From contig NC_081806.1 in assembly GCF_030704535.1 (NCBI RefSeq), forward strand, positions 5,231,001 to 5,295,000: DNA of 64,000 nucleotides, given 5' to 3'. The position numbers and the translations under genes are program-made. This DNA comes from Vitis vinifera (lineage: Eukaryota > Streptophyta > Magnoliopsida > Vitales > Vitaceae). The notes below the pieces were generated by a model. It was not told where the DNA came from and made no database searches. It saw only the letters and a program-made list of their open reading frames with translations. Numbering within the stretch: the stretch's first letter is position 1; the number at the start of each line of letters is the position of its first letter. Of the stretch, positions 38,401 through 48,240 are shown piece by piece.

Positions 38401-38627
38401 GTGAAGAGCATTTTGCTTGGTAAGTCTAGTAACATTATTGATATTGTCTTTTTTTTTAAAAAGAAAAAAATTTGCTCTGATATATTAATTAAAGATCTGA
38501 CTTGGATTGTCAACGCTACAGGCATAGGATGAATTGTTTAAATGCAGATGTAGAAGACAGTGCCTACATTTTCAGGAGGCATGCCCAGAAAAACAATTCT
38601 ATTCAGCTCAGTGACTTCATTTTTTAG
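29472..38627 (+). CDS. Multi-zinc-finger protein (HIT + CCHC + C-terminal Cys/His clusters)
   Basis: I built 15 exons whose phases all join: 29472-29559, 29643-29814, 30223-30274, 30356-30395, 31611-31664, 34262-34374, 34493-34558, 34652-34797, 35046-35139, 35253-35314, 36047-36151, 37133-37208, 37727-37839, 38360-38419, 38522-38627. They encode 448 residues. The N-terminus is basic and charged. A HIT-type finger ([13 protein letters not shown]...VCSMDC) lies near residues 158-185. A canonical CCHC knuckle ([14 protein letters not shown]) is at 244-257, with its first Cys codon split by an intron. The C-terminal third has Cys/His clusters ([39 protein letters not shown]) resembling UBP-type fingers. 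It ends QLSDFIF. HIT fingers mediate protein contacts in RNP and chromatin-remodelling assembly, and CCHC knuckles bind RNA. A nuclear RNA-linked role is inference only. All introns are GT-AG except intron 2, which needs a GC donor. Confidence 0.85.
29815..30222 (+). other. Predicted GC-AG intron 2 of the zinc-finger gene
   Basis: To join the exon ending IKKR to the exon beginning [11 protein letters not shown] in phase, the donor must be AAG|GCAATT. No GT donor is available before the frame runs into AT-rich intron sequence. GC donors are a small known class of plant splice sites and usually have a strong AAG before the cut, as here. Confidence 0.65.
30721..30740. repeat. C20 homopolymer inside an intron
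   Basis: A run of 20 C within intron 4 of the zinc-finger gene, just after a shorter CCCC. It is length-unstable and easily misassembled. Confidence 0.9.
31665..34261 (+). other. Large intron 5 with repeat-like insertion
   Basis: This 2.6-kb intron is far longer than its neighbours. 33230-33720 differs in composition: repeated TTGGAT/GTTGGA blocks, then a T/C-rich part, then a GAA/AAG-rich tract (about 33680-33722). That suggests an inserted transposable element remnant. No terminal repeats or coding capacity was recognised, so the class is unknown. Confidence 0.45.
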
Positions 38628-38666
38628 TGGAGCCATGCAAGAAAACAACTAGAAGATTTTTCATAC

Positions 38667-38955
38667 TTGGTGAGTCTAGTAAATATTATCGATATTGCCT
38701 CTTTTTTCTTATTTTTTAGCCCTGAAAATTAAAAGATTTACTTATCAAAAAAAAATTACAAGATTTGTTCTTGGATTGTCAATGCTACAGGTATGGGATG
38801 AATTGTTTGAATACAGATGTAGAAGACAGGGCCTACAATTTTTTTTTCTGATCAGAAGACAGCCCTACATTTTCAGGGGCATGCCCAAAAAAACAATTCT
38901 ACTCAGCTCAGTGACTTCCTTTTTTAATGTAGCCATGGAGGAAAACAATTAGATA
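38667..38955 (+). pseudogene. Decayed tandem copy of the terminal exon
   Basis: Starting with a donor-like CTTGGTGAGTCTAGTAAA, this segment repeats the end of exon 14, intron 14 and exon 15 of the zinc-finger gene (38415-38655). The acceptor TGCTACAG is kept and the exon copy reads GMNCLNTDVED-like codons. The His codon after the acceptor is Tyr, about 30 extra bases rich in T interrupt it, and a TGA follows soon. QKNNSTQLSDF-like sequence reappears after the interruption. It could act only as a shortened alternative last exon. Confidence 0.85.
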
Positions 38956-38959
38956 TGAT

Positions 38960-40064
38960 TGTTCGAACTTGTTATGCTTTCTTCTAGTGATTGACTGATG
39001 AAGTGTTCAACCCAGTAGCTAATATCTTGTCGGAAAAAAGTGAATGTACAGACTCCAAGGAGTTGAAAAAGGCTTTTTGTCAATTTCGAAAAATATTGAT
39101 GCTTGCGATAACTATAGTTACATCATGTTCTCTCACAATTTTTTTCCTTCTGTTCTTGTTTTTTGTGAGGAACAGAGTCAAGCTAGACATCCACATACAA
39201 TTGGACTTCTGTTGGTAACTGAGTTTCTTAATATTGAGCAGAAGCATTTTAGGCTGAAGATATGCTTACTATGATAATGCCAGTGAAATGGCGCCTATCT
39301 AGTGGGACTGCTGGGGAAAAGACACATTCCAATGGAGTGGGATGGAGCCTTTTTAGAATTAATTGGTTAAAAGGAATTTTTTTTTTTTTTTATAATCGTG
39401 GATGTCCGGGTCACACCTTGACTAATTCCACGGGGCCTTGAAGTTAACGATCGGATAAACCTCCAGACGATAAACCTCCAGTGGTCTTGAGGGGACTCGA
39501 ACTAGTGATTGGTTAAAAGGAATTTATTCATGTTCATTTTTTACATAAATATTTTTAATTATTTCAAATATTTATCATATATTTAAAAACAATTATTGTT
39601 TTTATTAAAAAAAATAATGAAGATATTTTCATTAAAATGATATTAAAAAATGATGAAAGATTAAATTTTTAAAATTTGATTTTCATTCACCCTTTTAATT
39701 ATATAATACCTCTAAAACTTATTTTCTGTTTTTTAAAATGGGAAATTGATAATAAGGGAAAAAAAAAGGGTGTTACGAAATTTTAAAAAACAGTTTGGTT
39801 CTGTTTTGCAAAACAAGTCCTAAGTCCTTGAAACCCCCCCGAACTCCTTTCAAAGATGCGCATACCCCCTTAGGTGGCCCACTAGTTTCGGGAATACGTT
39901 TCTCTTGTAACTCCATATCTATTATTTGCGCGCAAAAATTTCCCTTTGGATGCGAACAGGGTCAGAAACCCTAACTTTTCTACATCCGAGACGGGTGTTT
40001 TTTATTTGCGCTGACCTAGCGAAGATAAGTGTTAAATTTCAGGAAAACTGCAGATTAAGTTGCA
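38960..40064. other. Intergenic between zinc-finger and LENG1-like genes
   Basis: No further gene. It contains a SINE insertion at 39362-39525 and AT-rich DNA up to about 39720. The promoter and 5' leader of the LENG1-like gene are presumably in 39800-40064. Confidence 0.6.
39362..39525 (-). mobile_element. 5'-truncated tRNA-derived SINE with 18-bp target duplication
   Basis: Perfect 18-bp direct repeats (ATTGGTTAAAAGGAATTT) at 39362-39379 and 39508-39525 enclose 128 bp. On the minus strand the insert starts CACTA, then a pol III B box (GTTCGAGTC, 39502-39494), and ends GGACATCCACGATTATA followed by an A run. Long target duplication, A tail and B box are the marks of a SINE. No A box precedes the B box, so the copy lost its 5' end on insertion. 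GATAAACCTCCAG occurs twice in tandem inside. Confidence 0.9.
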
Positions 40065-40715
40065 ATGGGAGGTCATGGAGGTCTCAACATTCTTCCCCAA
40101 AAACGATGGAATGTGTACAACTACGAAAACAGAGAGAAAGTCCGCCAAGACGAAGAAGCTGCCGCCAAGGAAGAGCAGTTGAAGCGCGAACAGTCTCGGA
40201 AGCGTGATGCCGAGTTTCGGCTCGAGAAGCTCAGGCTTTCCCGTGGTTTGGCTCCCCCAATTCAAGCTGCGGAGGCCAGTGGATCGGAATTGAAATCGGG
40301 ACATATCAATCTCTTTGAGGGCCTTAAGGTTTTTGATCCGGTTGGTGAGGCTGGAGAGGATGAAGGCGTTGCGCAAAAGAGGAAGAAGATGAAGAAGGAA
40401 GAGGCCCCGAAGGTTGTGTTGCCCGAGGATGAGAAGTATAGATTAGGGTATGGGGTTGCTGGGAAAGGCGTGAAGTTGCCATGGTATCTTTTGAGGCCAA
40501 GTGATGATGGGGTTACTGAGAGTAGTAAGGAAGGGGGATCAGAAAGATCGGGGAAGGAAGGGCCTAAGAGTAGTGGGAAGAAGTCATTGGAAGAGATGAG
40601 GGAAGAGCGTTTGAAGAGGGAGAAGAGAGAGAAGGAAAGGGAGAGAGCTTTGTTATTAGAGAAGACCCAAAGAAATGATCCTATGTCAAGGAGTAGAGGA
40701 TTTTCGAGGAGGTAA
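40065..40715 (+). CDS. LENG1-like: LENG1-like protein with CIR_N domain
   Basis: A 216-residue highly charged protein beginning MGGHGGLNILPQKRWNVYN, the hallmark of the CIR_N domain (N-terminal domain of CBF1-interacting corepressor), here residues ~1-50. This opening is shared by eukaryotic LENG1 homologues. The middle has a conserved block (KYRLGYGVAGKGVKLPWYL, ~143-161) also typical of LENG1. The C-terminus is a Lys/Arg/Glu-rich helix (EEMREERLKREKREKERER) ending GFSRR. LENG1 proteins have been linked to spliceosomal assemblies in animals; the plant role is not established. The frame ends at TAA. A donor-like GTAAGT overlaps the stop, but I found no in-phase downstream exon, so a single-exon gene is preferred. 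Confidence 0.92.
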   Translation: MGGHGGLNILPQKRWNVYNYENREKVRQDEEAAAKEEQLKREQSRKRDAEFRLEKLRLSRGLAPPIQAAEASGSELKSGHINLFEGLKVFDPVGEAGEDEGVAQKRKKMKKEEAPKVVLPEDEKYRLGYGVAGKGVKLPWYLLRPSDDGVTESSKEGGSERSGKEGPKSSGKKSLEEMREERLKREKREKERERALLLEKTQRNDPMSRSRGFSRR

Positions 40716-41186
40716 GTTTAACAAAATTTCTTTGTTATGCAGTTGAGTTTTCTGTATGCTTAGAATTTATAAATTGTTATCAAACATGTATTTGCCCTTT
40801 TCTTAAAGCTATTCCAACAAAAAAGATAACGCAGATAAAGTATAGAGTGAATGATCAATTTTATCAGTGGTAAACTGATGGAATAAAAGCATAGGCCGCT
40901 ATATTTTCTTAGTCTTAGAATTCCTACATTGAAAGATTTTCTTGTAGACAGAAAACCTTCCTTCATGTCACTAGTTCATTTGATGGTGGCTTTGGTTGTT
41001 AGATGGCTCCATCTTGTGGTCTCTCTTAGCATAGCTTTAATCCAGATATGCATTCATTTTATTTAACTATCACCTGATGGAATTTGAATAATATGAAGGT
41101 AAGCATAGATGTGAGATACCCCTTAGTTTTGTCCTTCAAGTCCAAATAAACTAATTTTATTGTGTTCCAATTATTTTAGTCGAACT
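40716..41186. other. 3' flank of the LENG1-like gene
   Basis: A/T-rich DNA, partly 3' UTR. No gene seen. Confidence 0.5.
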
Positions 41187-41628
41187 CCTAATGTGATATC
41201 CTAGATTAGATAAAGGAAAAAATTCTTGACGCTATATGTATATATATATGGACTCTTTTTAACTATGGATATGCATTTTAAAGTCGTGGGGGTCCTTTGA
41301 GTTAGAGCAGACAATATCTGCACAGTTGGAAAGGGATAGTGACAAGATGGTATTAGAGTTGATCCTCAACCCTAGTGTGAGAGTTTATTTGTTCTCGCAA
41401 GGGGTATTTATTTGGCCTCACAATTTTGTGGGACACAAAGAGGATGTTGTGTCCGCATGGAAGGATGGGGAGTAATTGTGATATTCCACATTGAATAGGA
41501 GAACAAATTCGTAAAACTATATATGTATAAGCTTCTTTTAACCATGTAGACGCATTTTAAAACCATAAAGGTCGTTTGGGCTAAAACGAACAATATCTAC
41601 ACAGTTGGGAATGAGTTGTTATACCTAA
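41187..41628 (+). mobile_element. TRIM (miniature LTR retrotransposon), complete
   Basis: Two diverged direct repeats, 41192-41344 and 41477-41623, both begin TGTGATAT and share CATTTTAAA and ACAATATCT.CACAGTTG. They frame a 132-bp interior without coding capacity. A primer-site-like TGGTATTAGAG (41348-41358) follows the left LTR, and a purine tract (AAGGATGGGGAG) lies just before the right LTR. A 5-bp duplication CCTAA (41187-41191 and 41624-41628) fixes the ends. The LTR divergence shows an old insertion. It must have moved with proteins from another element. Confidence 0.88.
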
Positions 41629-41719
41629 ACTTTGAGGATTTTAGAAGTCACAAGATTGCCAAGAAGTGAAATTTGTGGAGTTTGGATTTTTGGATTCTCC
41701 TTCTACCATTTTGGGTTAA

Positions 41720-42245
41720 AATCCAAAAATTGCATGGAGGGTGCTGCTGTAAACAAGGTGTGTAGTTTCGGAAGTGCTGCGACTGGTAAAAATATTGGTG
41801 GTGCTGGACATGGTATTGGTGGCAATGACATGGGTGGTTTGTACAGGTGTGGTGGAATATAAAGTTGATGGGGGTGGTGGTGGTGCTGGCAGTGTTAGAG
41901 GCACAATGATGAAGATGGTGGCAACCACAATGGCATGGTGGAGTCACAATAAGAGCAAGTAGCAACAAAGAAGAGATGGTCTCACCGCACTTGCAAAGCA
42001 GTGGTGCCATGGTGGCGATGGCGTGGCAAGGCAGCAATGGTGTTGTAGTGGTTGAGTGCCCTGCAATAGTAATAAGGCAGCACCAGTGACCATTGCAATC
42101 ATGGTGGTGGAGGGGGTGGCAATAAAATGTAGTAGGTTTGGTAACGGTAGCAGGGGCAGCAAGATCATGGAGGTAGGAGTGAAGCATGGCATGATCAAGT
42201 GTTGGTAGTTGTAGTGATGATGCAGGGATGGTGGTGGTGATTTCT
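41720..42245 (+). repeat. Degenerate GGT/GGC-rich low-complexity tract
   Basis: About 500 bp in which GGTGGTGN, GGCAATG and ATGGTGG-type words recur with drift. The + strand is strongly G-rich in short clusters; the minus strand therefore has a long His/Thr/Pro frame that is only a by-product. It may be an expanded minisatellite or a relic of a glycine-rich gene. Confidence 0.6.
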
Positions 42246-42269
42246 TTTCTTATTATTATTACTGTCATT

Positions 42270-43700
42270 GTTCATTTTACTTTTATTTTAGGGCTGTTGG
42301 TGTAGGCGGAGGCTGTGTGTTAAAGATGGATTTGCTGGTTTTGGAATTGCTAAAAGAGTCTTATTAAAAGGGATAATCTCCACTACTTAGGATTAGCAAG
42401 TGCCATCTAAAGGGTTGTCATGATTAGCATTTTGCAAGGAAACTAGAAATTTCAATGCTTTTGAGGCACAGAATTTGTAATTTCTATCCATGAATTCAAA
42501 TTTCATGGTTTTAATACCATGCTAAACTGGATGTCAGAGCAAATAGAATAGAGTAGTGATTCTGCTTGTGTTTCATACTGCATTTTGCTTTAAAAATTCA
42601 TAGCCGCCATTCCCTTTGTTCCATGTATTCAAAAAAACAATCCAACAATGTCCTTGATGCATATTTCTGGTCTTGAGTAATTCAATTGATAGGCCTATTG
42701 GGAAGAGAATAATAGATTGATTACCTTTTTTAAAACCTTTTGGCAACTTTGAGGCTATGGCACATGCTATTTAGACTAGGTAGATTGGATTGGGTTCTTC
42801 TAGAAATATAAGTGACATGATGATATTTCCTCAGGGGTTAGGAGAGTACAATTGGAGGCAAAGTTCTATGGCAATTCCCCCATCTTTTGCTGATTTGGAT
42901 AGTAGATGGGAAAGAAATGTAAGGAAATTTGAGGAACAGTGGAGGGCCTTGAAGACAATATGAGACCAAATTTATTTCTATTCTTCTATTTGAACCTCTA
43001 CTGTTACAGTTTTAAAGGGCAGTCCTCTTAATGTTATTCAATTTAATATATAGATTGAAAGGGTTAAAATAGCAAAAAGAGGAATAATGCTTTCGGACCT
43101 TCTTGTAGGAGTTGCACTAAACCCAAAGGAATATTGAGTCGTTTTTCTTAGAATTGTTTTATGTGGTACCCTTTCTATGGAGCAGGTTTCTCCTCCTTTT
43201 TTTAATCAGATTTGGGAAGGACTTCTCGTTCTTTAGTTGCACTTCTAATCCATTTTAATGAATATGTCTATTTCTGATAAAACAATTCTATATGATTTTG
43301 TGAAACAATGCCGAGTAGACGAGGGTTAAGATCCGTTATTTAATTATTTCTTGAAGTGATTGTGAAAATGTTGTAAATGGAGCAAATGCATACAGTGGCA
43401 GTTAGAAAGATGGCAATTGGTTGTTTTATAATTAATCATGATAACCTTGGTTTTAATAAGCATTATACGGAGCAAATATTTTTTTCTTGTGCAGAAGATG
43501 ACCAATGCCAGTGAACATGATTTCTAGTATCATGCCCTTCCTTGAAGTTCTGGCTTATTGTGGAAGAGGGTTTTGTTTTCTCCGAAAACAGGAAGTCTTT
43601 ACTTTTCATTGTTTCCAATGGCTTGTATATATTATATGCTCAGGGAGCTCTGAATTTTAGAAAAATTTTATTGCACTCCTTTTATGTCTTCAGTTGAAGG
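42270..43700. other. Intergenic with one coding-like short frame
   Basis: Mostly unremarkable. At 42784-42963 (+) a frame reads ...EYNWRQSSMAIPPSFADLDS and then RWERNVRKFEEQWRALKTI before TGA. Its composition is unlike the surroundings. A TTCCTCAG acceptor-like site stands at about 42834. I do not recognise the family, and it may be an exon relic. Confidence 0.4.
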
Positions 43701-45257
43701 ATTTAAGTCCCTGTTTAAAGTACCTATGTTTCCTTTGGATCTAGGAAAGTATTAATAGAGGAAAAAAAATGTTCAAAAAAATTATTCTATCATGAAAAAG
43801 ACTAAAGAAAAATAAATATAATTAACTATTGTTTGTATATTATATATTTTTAAATTATTTAATATTTAATATAAAAAGAAAAACATGTAAAACTATTATT
43901 ATTATTTTTTCCTATTTTTATTTTGCCCTGTTTATTTCTTTCCTCAAGTTTTCCAACAACCAAAATACCAATGGTTTGAGTCCATGTAATGGAAGAACGA
44001 CCGCAAGTCCGTAAGTAATGGTTGGAGATGAATGAGAAATTTACATGACCAGTCTAAATTTGAGTCATTCGAGTGACTGAAGAATTGTGGAGTTGAAATG
44101 ATTCATCCAGCCATCATTTTGGATCTTATTTGCCCCAGCTGGTTGCAGTCCGAATCATAATGGACAAGAAGAGGGTAGGCAACGTTTTAAAAAATTCTTC
44201 TAAAATACAGTTCTTAATTTCTTTTAGAAATAAATTTTTATTTGAGAATTCAAATATGGAAAATAACTTATTTTCAAGCCAAAGTCTGAATAAGTTTTTT
44301 TTTTTTCCAAAAGTTTGTCAAATGTATTTTTCAAAGTCAGGAAAGTGTTTTTTATTTTCATTTCTTAAGTTTAAAAATAATTTTCCATTTTTCTAAAGCA
44401 AAAGGTGGAATTATCCATTGTTAACCTTCCGAAAATGACTTTAATAATGATTATACAGATTGTGGGAAAATTTAATGGAAGTTCCCGGATTTGTGAAGCT
44501 CTGTATTCCGATAAGCATTCCTAACATTTTGAGACACTGGCAAGCTCTTCTTTAGTTTCAGTAGTTTTTAACTTCCTGCTCTACTTTCGTGGCTCTACTT
44601 CACAGAGGGTTACATCATATTTCCCCTTGCTGGAGCAGATTCTGTAGGCCACAACAGGACTGTGGCATTAATAATTGTCCTTGGTAAGAACCGAGGGATT
44701 TGTGTATATGTATGAGAATGCATTGAAGAGAGGAGTGACCCACACAACCCAGGCACATATACAAAGTAGATATTAACAAAAGCTTAACCTATACATCATC
44801 TGGTGGTGGGAAAAGACAAGAAGAATGAGATTTATCTATTTTAAATTCTTCCTTCTTTGTTTTTATAGAGAGGAAACTCAACCGGGACAATTAAAGCGGC
44901 GGCTGCCGTCCCCGTTCTACTCTTTCTGGACCATGCTAGTGAAGCTAAAATATGAATTTCCCCCATAACCTAGTAAGCAATAGATCAACCAGCTGTATAG
45001 TTATGTAATGTTAACCAGCTCTTTGATTCCAACCTTATCCTCAGTTAAAACATTAAATTATAGAGGAGCATTATGTGAACGTGAAGGCCACAGCCTGCAT
45101 TAGACTTGCCAGACAGGCCCTCCTTTTTGGTGGACATAACATGCCAAATCTGCTTAACAACTCCACCCTCAGTACATAAAGCCATCGCCAGCTCTAGTTA
45201 GACTTCGATATAGACGAGAACGAAGCTCAGAGTCAGACCTTTGTTGCAACCCCTACA

Positions 45258-45906
45258 ATGGAGGCATTAACCAGACAATCTCTCTTATCTTCTGAGAATC
45301 TGGCGTATCCCTCAGTAGGTTTCACCCTTCTCTCTTTTTCAGATATGTCTTCATCTTTAACCTTTTCCCCCCTTTCTTTTGATATTTCTACCATCACCTC
45401 TAGAGTAGATGATTTTGGTTCCCTTCTGCTTGTAATTGGCTTTATTTATTTTTATTTTTTTTCAGTTTCAGGTGATCGCAATGACTGCTAACTTGGGATG
45501 CGCTTGTTGTAGGCAAAAAGTCTTCCAACTTACTTCAAGAATGACCGGTGAGAATTCAATATATCCTACCTTTGAAATTGGATTTTAGAAGAAACCAATA
45601 TGGATTTTCAAAACCTAATTGAAAATAAGTCATGTAGGGAAGGTAAAAAAACAGTTGATTTCCACAAGGTTGGGGTAGTAGAGGATGAATTTGGGTTCTG
45701 AAATTTTGTAATTGATTTTTGCAGGATTAAGAGAGTACACAGTGGACGTACGTAACAAGCGAGTGATAGTAAAGGGAGATGTCAAAGTTAGATGGAACAC
45801 AAGAACTGAGAGTCTCAAAGGCAAAATGAAGAAAGGGCAGCGTCCATTCAATTTTTTTTTCCGTTTTCTCAAAACAAATTGCATCAATAAACATTTAGTT
45901 GATTGA
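45258..45906 (+). CDS. Small heavy-metal-associated (HMA) domain protein
   Basis: Three exons assembled from splice sites in matching phase: 45258-45314, 45472-45547 and 45725-45906, encoding 104 residues. The HMA pattern is clear in exons 2-3: VIAMTANLGCACCRQKVFQL with a CxxC pair (Cys29 and Cys32, plus an extra Cys31), then MTGLREYTVDVRNKRVIVKG, the usual helix and second beta-hairpin. The C-terminus (RPFNFFFRFLKTNCINKHLVD) has no CaaX box, so it is not a farnesylated HIPP. Plant proteins of this kind bind copper, zinc or cadmium, or act as small adaptors; the ligand here is unknown. The first exon's Met is uncertain: Met23 in exon 2 is an alternative start, and an alternative acceptor 6 bp upstream would add two residues. 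The duplicated segment at 51.7 kb kept only intron 1 sequence. Confidence 0.78.
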
Positions 45907-47165
45907 GCATAAACCACCCTTCCATTCTACTAAGTGGGCTCACTGCAATTAGCTCAGTCATGATCGAGTAAAATTGGTAGAACTGAGAATTTAGTTACAT
46001 TCCATGTGAAATGGTAAGATGATTAAGCGAAGCACTACTCCATGTCTCTTGTCTAAAAGCCCAAACATACTTCTTTTGCAATTACAAGTGAGTCTTTAGT
46101 AGGACCCCATTTTCCAAGCCCTTGTTTACGGGGAAAAACCAAATGTAAAATTGGAGCTCAAATCTGGTAGATATCTCATTTGACCAACTGACGCACACAC
46201 AATGAATCCATGATAATTCACTAATTAAAAGAAATAAAATATTATAATGATAAAACTGTCGAAAAACACATCTCAAATACAGCAATAGAACAAAGATATT
46301 AATACATTTATATTTATCATGATTTAATTTAGTAATTTTATCCATAAAAGAATGGAATACTTTAACTTTTTAGTTATTTAAATTACAAATAATTTTAATT
46401 TTAATAACATATAAATTATTTATTTATGATATCATATTGACATTGCCATGAATTAATCACTGAACCTTAATCATACAACCTTTTCAAACTATACATCATT
46501 TTAATAATATACAAATCTATAATCTTAAAATAACTTGAATTTCCATTTTAAATTTATCAAAATCTCATTTCCCCAGTTACATAATAACTCCAAGTGTAAA
46601 GTAACGTGGTAGAAGGCAAAAGTGTCCACCGATCACTCAACTTGCCAATCACCTACATGGCCACACTCATGAACCCAAAGGATCAAAACTCATCACTTCT
46701 ATTTTCAGCTTCTTATTTCTACAGTAGCTCTTGCCCTTAAAAACAGAGACAAAAGACCCTTTTATTTGGGTCTCAAAAATGGGCTCAAAGCTTGTTCAAA
46801 GTACTGACCTTAGAACCGGCAGGCCAACTCTTCAAAAGAAAATGCCCGGACGAAAATACAAGAATATCACCGAATGATGGACATAAAACCCTGATGGTTG
46901 AACGTGTTTGATAAAATCTAAATCATATTCAACAAGACTCCAAACAAATGAGAGTTTCCTGGAATCGATGCGTACATGGTTATAGAATATAGCACACTTT
47001 CTCTCCCTATTCTTCTACTCCAAGATTTAAGATTACAATTTATTTTCTACTTGATTGAAAACAAGCTTGAGATAGATATGGGTTAAACTTGGAATTAGGA
47101 GTCAATCAAAGACAAAGTGGAAACTCTAGTTCAAAAATTTGCAAGCAAAAACAGAGGGTTCAACC
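45907..47165. other. Intergenic between HMA and small HSP genes
   Basis: No gene supported. 46370-46480 resembles the dispersed repeat seen at 18.8 and 29.1 kb. 46850-47160 is the conserved 3' flank of the duplicated small HSP gene. Confidence 0.55.
46370..46480 (-). repeat. Possible third copy of the dispersed repeat
   Basis: TTTTAATTTTAATAACATATAAATTATTTA followed by ATGATATCATATTGACATTG and a CACTGAACCTTAAT block resembles the 3' half of the repeat at 29025-29190, with clear divergence. Confidence 0.45.
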
Positions 47166-48006
47166 TCAATTGATATTGACTTGAAACGCATCTTTCTTCC
47201 CATCTTCCTTAACTTTAGGAACCACCACCTTCAGTACACCATTCTTCATCTCTGCCTTGATCTCATCAAACTTGTACAGATTGGCCGGCAGATCGATTCT
47301 GCTGGTGTATTTCCTTCCAGTCTCATCGTTCTCCAATTCTTTGCCTCCTTCGCCTTTGATGATGAGTGTGTTCTGCTCCACTGACACCTTCACGTCCTCT
47401 TTCCCCAGTCCCGGCATGTCCATTCTTACGAACAGAGCGTCTTTCTCCTCCTTTACGTCCCATCCTCTTCTCGACACAGCTCCCATCCCTCGTGATGCTG
47501 CCACTAATGGGTTCTCCATGAACTGATCCATCAAGTTCAGCACCTGGCTCAAACTTCTCGTCCGAGAAAACGGATCAAACACATCTACGAAACGAAATGA
47601 ACAAGTCAGAAGCCACCAATGATGATCAAAACCAATGATTCAATGACTTTGAGTACGATGAGGCTAGCAATGTTTGGTTGCTAAGAAAAAGAAGGGTATT
47701 TGTCATAGTAAAATTTCAAAAGTCCCACCAGTTTCCCACCGTTTATCGCCATCCAAACAGAGAATTGGCCTACATTATAAGAGGAGAAGTACAAGAATCA
47801 AAGACGACATAACTATTACCTGAGAAGAGATTGGAAGGAGAATACCGGGGGCGAGAGACGGTGCGGCGGTCTTCGCCATCATTGTAGTCGGCCACCTGAG
47901 CGTTGGTATTGAAGGAGCGAGAAGCAGAGGCAACCCGTATTGGGCTGACAAGTTTTGTGAAGAGAGGAGAGGAAGTGGCACGGCGTAGGGCTAGAGATGA
48001 AGCCAT
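47166..48006 (-). CDS. HSP23.x-M (mitochondrial sHSP): Mitochondrial small heat-shock protein (HSP20 family), copy A
   Basis: Two exons on the minus strand, 48006-47820 and 47584-47166, separated by a 235-bp intron with GT-AG ends; 201 residues. The N-terminus (MASSLALRRATSSPL...) is Ser/Arg-rich without acidic residues for ~35 positions and fits a mitochondrial presequence. SDVFDPFSRTRSLSQVLNLMDQF is the conserved block of plant organelle sHSPs. The alpha-crystallin domain spans ~104-190, with GWDVKEEKDALFVRMDMPGL and the GVLKVVVPK strand (178-186). sHSPs are ATP-independent holdases that bind unfolding proteins during heat stress; this one would act in the mitochondrial matrix. The intron at this position is typical of the mitochondrial class. 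Heat-shock elements stand upstream. The paralogue copy B is at 53238-54097. Confidence 0.95.
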
Positions 48007-48081
48007 GAAACTTTGGGCGTATGGGCGTAAGACAGCTGTGATAGAATTCCAAAGTGTTGAACTCAATCGAGGGAGGAGAGG

Positions 48082-48187
48082 TTTATATAAGAGAAAAAAG
48101 AAGCTTGGGAAAGGGGAAACACAGAGAAAGGAGTGGACGCTAGAAGGTTCGAGACAAGGGGTGTCACGTGCCCAGAAGGTTCCGGAA
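48082..48187 (-). promoter_or_regulatory. Heat-shock promoter of copy A (TATA, two HSEs, G-box)
   Basis: A TATA box reads TTATATAAAC on the minus strand at 48090-48081. Upstream are two heat-shock elements: GAAggTTCgaGA at 48143-48155, and a perfect three-unit GAAggTTCcgGAA at 48175-48187. A palindromic G-box CACGTG (48165-48170) lies between them. HSEs are bound by heat-shock factors; the G-box is a bZIP/bHLH site. Spacing to TATA is about 55-100 bp. Confidence 0.85.
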
Positions 48188-48240
48188 GACCCAACGCACG
48201 TTGTACACTTTTTACTTTCTGGATTAGTACATGTAAAAGC

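Larger units (their letters stand above)
43708..48240. repeat. Left copy of the small-HSP segmental duplication
   Basis: Collinear matches to 51362-54295 include GTTTAAAGTACCTAT at 43713, GCATTAATAATT at ~44665, CTCTAGAGTAGATGATTTTG at ~45399, a TAAATCATAT block at ~46918, and then the whole small HSP gene and promoter. The left copy is the longer and contains the HMA gene. Confidence 0.85.

Noticed and set aside
39493-39502. tRNA-like B box
   Set aside because: No A box, no cloverleaf and no terminator; it belongs to a 5'-truncated SINE, not a tRNA gene.
40709-40716. GTAAGT donor overlapping the stop of the LENG1-like gene
   Set aside because: No downstream exon in the required phase was found; the single-exon end GFSRR fits the family.
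41648-42268. Long minus-strand frame rich in His, Thr and Pro
   Set aside because: It is the reverse reading of a GGT/ATGG low-complexity tract; no domain, no splice context, and composition explains the open frame.
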